Origin: Ischnura elegans
Lineage: Eukaryota; Arthropoda; Insecta; Odonata; Coenagrionidae
Length of the DNA stretch: 64,000 nucleotides
NCBI RefSeq assembly: GCF_921293095.1
Contig: NC_060259.1
Coordinates: 75,884,120 to 75,948,119, forward strand
Direction of reading: 5' to 3'
The translations under genes were made by a program, and so were the position numbers. Position 1 is the stretch's first letter; each line of letters opens with the position of its first letter. Shown one piece after another: positions 59,201-64,000 of the stretch. Under the pieces are notes generated by a model. The model had not been told where the DNA came from and did no database searches. It worked only from the letters and a program-made list of their open reading frames with translations.

Positions 59201-62200
59201 ATTAAAATGTAACGAATTTAAATCATCAAAAAAAAATTTCTTGGATCAATAAATTAGCAATTTGTAGTTTTGAAAAAGATTAAAAAACATACTGTGGTAA
59301 TATGGAGGCCGGAACGTATTTTCTTGAACAGACCAACGAGGTGGGAAGATAACAAAATCAGCAATTGCAACACCAGGCTTGGTGGATGGGCACGTCAATA
59401 CAGTGAAAATGGATGGATCCTACAAAAAGTCGAACAGGACATGCTGTGACTTTTGAGAAAATTTAATGGGTTAAGTGATAAAATAAATATTTTTGCAGTA
59501 TAATTCTATGCTTGCTTAAAACTACAAAAATGGAAACAATAAATTATGTCATGAATAAATGCATTGAAATATATTTTAAAATTCCGAATAAATATTGCTA
59601 CCTTTAGGTACTCATACATAATGGATTAAAACAGGTTGAGGAAACTGATCATTCAATATCTCTAGTGCAAAAATAAGGATGGGCAAAGAGGGAAACAGTA
59701 TAAAGACAAAGGGCACCAGCAAGGAAGTGCTTTACATTTGAGATGTTACACTATAGGGGTGGACTTAAAACTAATTGGAATTCTTCCAATCAGCTGACAG
59801 AATGAGAAGATGATTTTAAGTGATTGGCAATGGGATCGCCATTGGTTGTTTAAAATCTTCCATTTCTACAATGAGATAAGCCCTCACAACAAGTCTTAGG
59901 ATAAAAAATAACAAACTCCATTTTTGATCATGTTGCCAACTCAACCACTCCAAATCAACTGATTGTAATGACAACCAATCAGAATAATTCCAATGAGAGC
60001 CAAGAACTCCCACCTTGGTGGGGTTCTGTGGTGAAAGAGGAAAATGGTTGGTCTAATCAGGTTCAAAGAAAAATATCTCTTCCAGGAAATCAATGATGAA
60101 GTCATACTGGTGAAAGAAAAATAATAAAGACTAAAATATTCCAATTAGTTGGTGACCCTTCCCTGTATATAACCGAGGAAAAAAAATAAGAACTAATGCC
60201 TACTTACAGCATGATCATACTGGACTGCATTGATGACCATGAATTTGGACAGGTCATACTTGTAGGGTACATAGTTTCCATGCCATGCAACCACATCAAA
60301 GGGGCTATGACCTTGTCGAGCTATGAACAAACTTCCCTGGAACTTGTTGTACACAATATATCTACCCCTTCCGTCAGCATCTCTTCCCAGATCGATATCT
60401 TCATAGCAAGCTTGTGGAGTGAGGAAATCCCTAGGATTTGCCAGCCCATTAGCCCCTGAAATAATTTTATTAAAATATTAATCATCTCCTCCATTACACT
60501 TACACTTTAACTAAATAATTAACCCTTAAGAGTTCATTCAATGTTGGTGCTTTAATGTAATGGACTGCAAATTATATAAATGACCAAATAAAGAAAGAAT
60601 AGGCAAATGGTATTACATACATACTGAGACTAATTGCCTTAATATATAAAATCATTAGTACATAGAATCCACCTCATGGCATTCAATAGCACAAAGATGC
60701 AAGTCATTGAAAAGGTAATATTATTCAAATACGGAAAGGTTGAGATAGATGCTTCAAAAACAATTTTGGAGGCCTAGGAAGAATATGTTTCTCCAATGAA
60801 GTCTTAGAGCCACTGAAGAAAATTTCCCCAATCCTCATTAAGTGAGATTAATTGAATCAATGTTTATTACTTCTGATTGGAAATAATTATAATTTTCTGT
60901 TTCGTTCCAAGTTATATTTACGAAACATTATGAAAAAATAATGCATGAAGGGAAGTTGCTAAACGTGGGTGGTAAACTTTGAATCATGTTAGTTTTGTGT
61001 CTACTAAAAATAGTTTTATGAACTAGATTTTATCCAAACTCTTAAGACAATGGGTGATAAACTTATAATTAAATCCATGATATACTATCTCTACATACCA
61101 ATTACTCCAAGGTTTGGGAGGATGAAATGTCCATCATATACTTCCAGGATGTATCCGCGACTTTCATCGGCTACAGTTGATACACTGAACTTCATACCTT
61201 GCTGAAAATGCCATCAACTTTCTTTAGGATATGATATTGTAACCCTCATGAAAATAATATAAAGTAACATGAAAATTATGAAATAGTCAAAAATTTAAGA
61301 TGAAAAATCCTAGGGACTTAATGTCAGTAGTGGAATGAATAGCCGTTTGAAGTTTTCAGCTTTAAAATTAATTCTTCGATAAACATGCCATCCTGACTAA
61401 TAATGATGAAAAAATTTGATTGAATTTTGCTACCATAGTTGTAGATCGAATGAAATAGAATGTAAAGTAAATCAAAAACTTTATAATTGCAAATTAGTGA
61501 CTACTTAGAATTTGGTGAACAAAGGGGATTTCAGTATTTATTTTTAATTGATCAAACCTCAATATACATGTTTAAAAAGAGCCTTGAGAAAATTTTTATA
61601 AAAAATCTCTCATTATTTTTGAATTTATGTTCACAAGATGTAGATTTACCTCCGCGCTAACACAAATAACTCACTTGAGCATGATAGAAGTACATTGTAT
61701 CCTGAAATTCCTGCAACCGCAATTTCATAAGTGTAAACGTGGTCCAGATCAGGGGCGCAGCTAGGAATTAAGGCTAAGGGAAGTTTCAGGCTCAACTAAT
61801 GGTCAGGGTAAGTGGGAAGTGCGGGGGCCCTCCGCCAGAAAAATAATTTAAGATAAATGGTTCAAAATGTTGAGTTTTATGGCCTTCTGAGGGATATTTT
61901 GTTAATCCTCACACTATTCTATAAACAATATTAATCCAATTAACTAAAATATATTTAAGTTAAAAATTTCTCTGAGTTCTGGGTGGGGATATATCCCCCA
62001 AAAACCCCCCTCGCTGCACCACTGATCCAGATGTGGCATGGGTAAGAAACTTCAGCCCAGACCACCATCAGTTTTCATTCTTAACCAATGAGTGAAACGG
62101 CTGAATGAAAAGGAATATTTATTTCTGTCAGCCTTCTTTCCAAATCAGCTTTTGTATTTATCAATTAAATGTAAATTTCATATTGAAGTGAAATGATCTG

Positions 62201-62673
62201 ATTGAAATTACCCTACTGCCACACAGTATGGGTATTTTAACACTAATCTGGCATAAAGATTAATCAAATTAACTTAAAAAACAGCATTTTATTTCATAAT
62301 CACCCACTCACCTGAATAACACATATTTCATTGGGCTTTACATGCATTGGACCAAATTCTGTCTTAATAATTAACTCCCCCATTTGAGGCACTGCAAAGA
62401 GGAACACAAAGCAATATCACAGCTAGTTCTTTTCAATGATTCCATGGGTAGAATGTTATCTTAATGATGTAAGCAATACATACCAATCAAAAAATCACCA
62501 TCTGAGTTGTACATGCAGCAGTTTTTCATAGATGAATTGCATAGGTAGAAGTGAATTGCGATCCCATGGCGAGATTTAGGATCCCCAGCCCCACAAACTG
62601 TGCGCAACCCCTCCACAAAGTTTATCTCCATCTGGCTTTCTTCCTTGGTTAGGGTAAATGGCTTCCACCTCAT
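53106..62673 (-). CDS. HGD: Homogentisate 1,2-dioxygenase, seven C-terminal exons (5' end outside the window)
   Basis: The enzyme opens the homogentisate ring to maleylacetoacetate in tyrosine/phenylalanine catabolism; it is a cytosolic non-haem Fe(II) protein. Seven exons (62673-62484, 62391-62312, 61201-61099, 60455-60208, 59419-59293, 57714-57533, 53231-53106) join in frame with GT-AG introns and sum to 1056 nt: 351 residues plus stop. The first visible residues, MRWKPF, align with residue 95 of the human protein (445 aa), so about 94 N-terminal residues are missing. Family motifs occur in order: [73 protein letters not shown]. The human iron ligands His335, Glu341 and His371 match His249, Glu255 and His285 of this fragment with identical spacing, and the proton-transfer His292 matches His206. 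One loop ([15 protein letters not shown]) is a few residues longer than in human. No frame break is seen, so the gene looks intact. The methionine at the first exon edge is not the start codon. Confidence 0.96.
53310..53745 (+). mobile_element. Decayed LINE fragment in the last HGD intron
   Basis: It is the same LINE type as at 21396: pieces equivalent to [33 protein letters not shown] and the RAASNQS end are visible with several frameshifts and stops. It runs antisense to HGD. Confidence 0.8.
53919..53970 (-). repeat. Duplicate of the HGD terminal-exon acceptor region
   Basis: 52 bp nearly identical to 53214-53265, which covers the first 18 bases of the terminal exon and its acceptor. The acceptor AG is kept, so a cryptic exon is possible. 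The LINE relic lies between the copies. Confidence 0.85.
54512..55141. mobile_element. piggyBac-like MITE, TTAA duplication, ~630 bp
   Basis: TTAA occurs at both ends. The left end reads TTAATCTTTAACCGGTGACG; the right, inverted, reads TTAACCCTTAACCAGTGATG. A further inverted ACCAGTGACGTGCGGTCT lies about 30 bp inside the right end. It is in the last HGD intron and carries no transposase. Confidence 0.78.
55271..55828. mobile_element. piggyBac-like MITE candidate, ~558 bp
   Basis: The ends TTAACACTTTGCGTGC and (inverted) TTAACCCTTAGAGTGC match at 13 of 16 and include TTAA. The right side carries repeated GCGCGATAG / GAGCGC motifs. It is in the last HGD intron. Confidence 0.6.
56228..56405. 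repeat. Dispersed repeat (ggcgaccgacagctgaggtc)
   Basis: Partner of 52305-52445. Its end, aaaggcgccaaggggaccac then gacggagtgttgcgcttga, is also found at 1785-1835 next to a family A MITE. Confidence 0.7.
56450..56600 (+). repeat. Intronic dispersed repeat, copy 1
   Basis: It shares acgaaaaatc, gttctaaa, atgcacatattttt, ccaatatat and caggtgct in order with 58545-58690. Both copies are in HGD introns. Confidence 0.6.
56946..57445. mobile_element. 500-bp MITE with CCCAGTGAGAAATGGG ends and CACGTGGA subrepeats
   Basis: About 40-bp inverted ends begin CCCAGTGAGAAATGGGTGG. Subterminal parts carry many CCACGTGGA / AACGTGGA palindromic repeats in both orientations. No target duplication is obvious. 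It ends less than 100 bp from an HGD splice donor. Confidence 0.8.
57533..57714 (-). CDS. HGD: HGD exon, NCMSEFMG to ADGTQ
   Basis: The acceptor is ttttacag and the donor is CAA|GTAAGT. It holds the ligand Glu in CMSEFMG (human Glu341) and the ligand His in MTPHGPDA (human His371). Confidence 0.95.
57810..58129. mobile_element. piggyBac-like MITE candidate, 320 bp
   Basis: The ends TTAACACGTTGCATAC and (inverted) TTAACACATTGCGTAA include the TTAA target. GATTCTCGTCATTT-type subterminal repeats follow the left end. It lies in an HGD intron. Confidence 0.65.
58545..58690 (+). repeat. Intronic dispersed repeat, copy 2
   Basis: The partner of 56450-56600, diverged by substitutions and small indels. 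Confidence 0.6.
59293..59419 (-). CDS. HGD: HGD exon, DPSIFTVL to PPYYH
   Basis: The acceptor is tttttgtag and the donor is A|GTATGT. It encodes DFVIFPPRW and ends with the first iron-ligand histidine (human His335). Confidence 0.95.
60208..60455 (-). CDS. HGD: HGD exon, [10 protein letters not shown] to YDHA
   Basis: This is the longest exon here (248 nt), with acceptor tatttcag and donor GCT|GTAAGT. It contains WHGNY and the histidine of DHA-DPS, which corresponds to human His292. It also holds the extended loop after CYED. Confidence 0.95.
61099..61201 (-). CDS. HGD: HGD exon, QGMKFSV to LGVIG
   Basis: The acceptor is attttcag and the donor is G|GTATGT. At 103 nt it encodes [20 protein letters not shown] and the following [14 protein letters not shown] segment. 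Confidence 0.95.
61750..62024 (+). mobile_element. hAT-like MITE (family A), 275 bp, in an HGD intron
   Basis: It starts CAGGGGCGCAGCTAGG and ends GCTGCACCACTG. The flanks GTCCAGAT and ATCCAGAT match at 7 of 8 bases. It lies between the exons at 61201 and 62312. Confidence 0.9.
62312..62391 (-). CDS. HGD: HGD exon, VPQMGELI to ICVIQ
   Basis: The acceptor is ctctttgcag and the donor is CAG|GTGAGT. At 80 nt it completes the split valine codon and ends in phase 0. It corresponds to the human VPQKGNLL...ICVIQ segment. Confidence 0.95.
62484..62673 (-). CDS. HGD: HGD exon (first in window), MRWKPF to DGDFLI
   Basis: The acceptor is atttcag just upstream of 62673 and the donor is G|GTATGT at 62483. 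The exon begins in phase 0 and ends after one base of a valine codon. It carries CGAGD and YNSDGDF. Confidence 0.95.
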
Positions 62674-63480
62674 CTGAAATACAAATCATCAAGTTAGAAC
62701 ATTTAAAGGCAAAATAGGGCTGACAATAAAATCATATGCTATTGGCAGAACAAAACTTTGATCGAGCAGTTTTTAATAGTTGAAATTCCCAATGTAAAGA
62801 CCAATTTTTGCTATTTTCAGCAAACTTAGAACTACATTCATTGTGTGTCTGGGGCCTTTGAACCCCTTAAACTCCCTGTATGCTATACACATGACTGTCT
62901 CCCAAAGGGAGTAGCCACTGGGCTGGCATGACAGGCAGTGGAGATCAGTTACCGATGCATACAGGACACCACTTCAGATTGGATGCTATAATTGCTATTG
63001 CATGCCAGTTGTTATAAATCCGTTAGCCTTCACACCTTATATACAAAATAAAGCCCCTAGGATGAAACTTTTTTAATGCTACGTATTTCAAATAAAAAAT
63101 GGGATGCTGGGTGATGGAGAATTGGGAAGTAAAGATTACGAATGAATGTGGTGTGGTGAAGAAGGAGTATATTTTGGGAAAAAGAGTATGCAGGTCATGT
63201 GTCAGTGGGAGGGTACACAGCATTATTTGGAAGTTGCGATCACTTTGAATCAGCCTCGATTTGAAGAGGTACAGATGGGAACGCCATCTTGAACCATCAC
63301 TAACAAAGATATGCAACTAGGTGTAAGGTCATTTGTTCTTGCTGCTGTCTGTCAAAAGTAATAAGAAATAAAAAAACAGTGCAAATGTTCCCACCAATTA
63401 GGGATGTGTTTGCTTTCCACTGACTGCCGGCTAGATATGGTGAACCTGGTAGTTTTTAGGCATGCTTGTGTCTACATCAT

Positions 63481-63741
63481 CAGGCCCGTCGCGAGGGCGG
63501 GGCAGCCAGGGCATTTTGCCCTGGGCGCAGCAAGTTGGGGGCGCACCGTGTTCGCCGAAGAAAAAATTTTTTCAAATATCCTTGTATGTTTTACTTTCAT
63601 AATCGATAAAATATCTTTATTACGAAAAAATGTTTTCAATTATATTTTCAACTCTCCCGATTGCAGATATATCAATGTTATGGGGCAGGGGGGCACGATC
63701 CCAGTTCGTCCCGGGCGCCAGATCAGCTAGCGATGGGCCTG
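63481..63741. mobile_element. hAT-like MITE (family E, CAGGCCCGTCGC), 261 bp
   Basis: It begins CAGGCCCGTCGCGAGG and ends TAGCGATGGGCCTG, flanked by a perfect 8-bp duplication TACATCAT. It lies upstream of the first visible HGD exon, presumably in an intron. Confidence 0.93.
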
Positions 63742-64000
63742 TACATCATTACCGCTGCTAACACACGACAGGGATTAAAACATCTTATTTTCTATATCAT
63801 TAGAGAAGTAGTAGCACAGCTTGAGTTTCCACCACCAACGGCGGCCCTTGATTTTTTCCAGCTGTGTCACTGTATGGAAGTGCATTGGAAATGTAACAGC
63901 TTAGCCCTTGTCGTAGGGTCAACAGTGAAAATATCTTATCTCATTAATGTCCAACTCCTCCCTCAGTTTACCCAACTCATTCCCAATTCTTTCTCCTCAC

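Noticed and set aside
62674..64000. Search for the N-terminal HGD exons
   Set aside because: No translation matching the family N-terminus was found here; they must lie past the window end.

Overview
The window is nuclear DNA from a eukaryote, most likely an arthropod. The evidence is one intron-split metazoan gene with canonical GT-AG introns, an AT-rich background, and a very dense, layered population of transposable elements. There are no bacterial-style operons, no functional tRNA or rRNA genes and no CRISPR array. Species cannot be fixed from the sequence alone.

The only confident host gene is homogentisate 1,2-dioxygenase (HGD, tyrosine catabolism) on the minus strand. Seven exons between 62673 and 53106 encode the C-terminal 351 residues, including the iron ligands and the stop codon. 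The exons for the first ~94 residues must lie beyond position 64000. Its introns carry three piggyBac-like MITEs, hAT-like MITEs, a 500-bp palindrome-rich MITE and a decayed LINE.

Region by region: 1-11.5 kb is AT-rich sequence with a CpG-rich patch, hAT-like and TA-flanked MITEs, SINE-like copies and a LINE 3' end. 11520-16108 is a recent, internally deleted Gypsy-type LTR retrotransposon on the minus strand, whose primer-binding leader is amplified in tandem. 16.6-18.2 kb holds an interrupted ORF of an unrecognised family and a LINE tail, each split by a MITE. 18.8-26.4 kb shows nested insertions supported by target-site duplications, including MITE > LINE > Penelope fragment. 27.5-31.7 kb has Penelope-like ends, a Helitron-like element and an interrupted tandem duplication. 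33-44 kb has SINE-like copies and two Penelope-like relics with inverted ends. 44.4-47.1 kb is a pyrimidine-rich block with several insertions. 47.9-52.4 kb has a LINE relic, a decayed mariner and a minisatellite. 52.9-64 kb is the HGD locus.

The most unusual items are: an abundant 280-325 bp SINE-like family with 14-16 bp target-site duplications, a hairpin end and no poly(A); the Gypsy derivative joining gag directly to the integrase tail with amplified primer-binding sites; Penelope-like relics ending in inverted repeats; and a series of hAT-like MITEs with verifiable 8-bp duplications. I found no defence system or other gene cassette; the novelty here is in the mobile elements.
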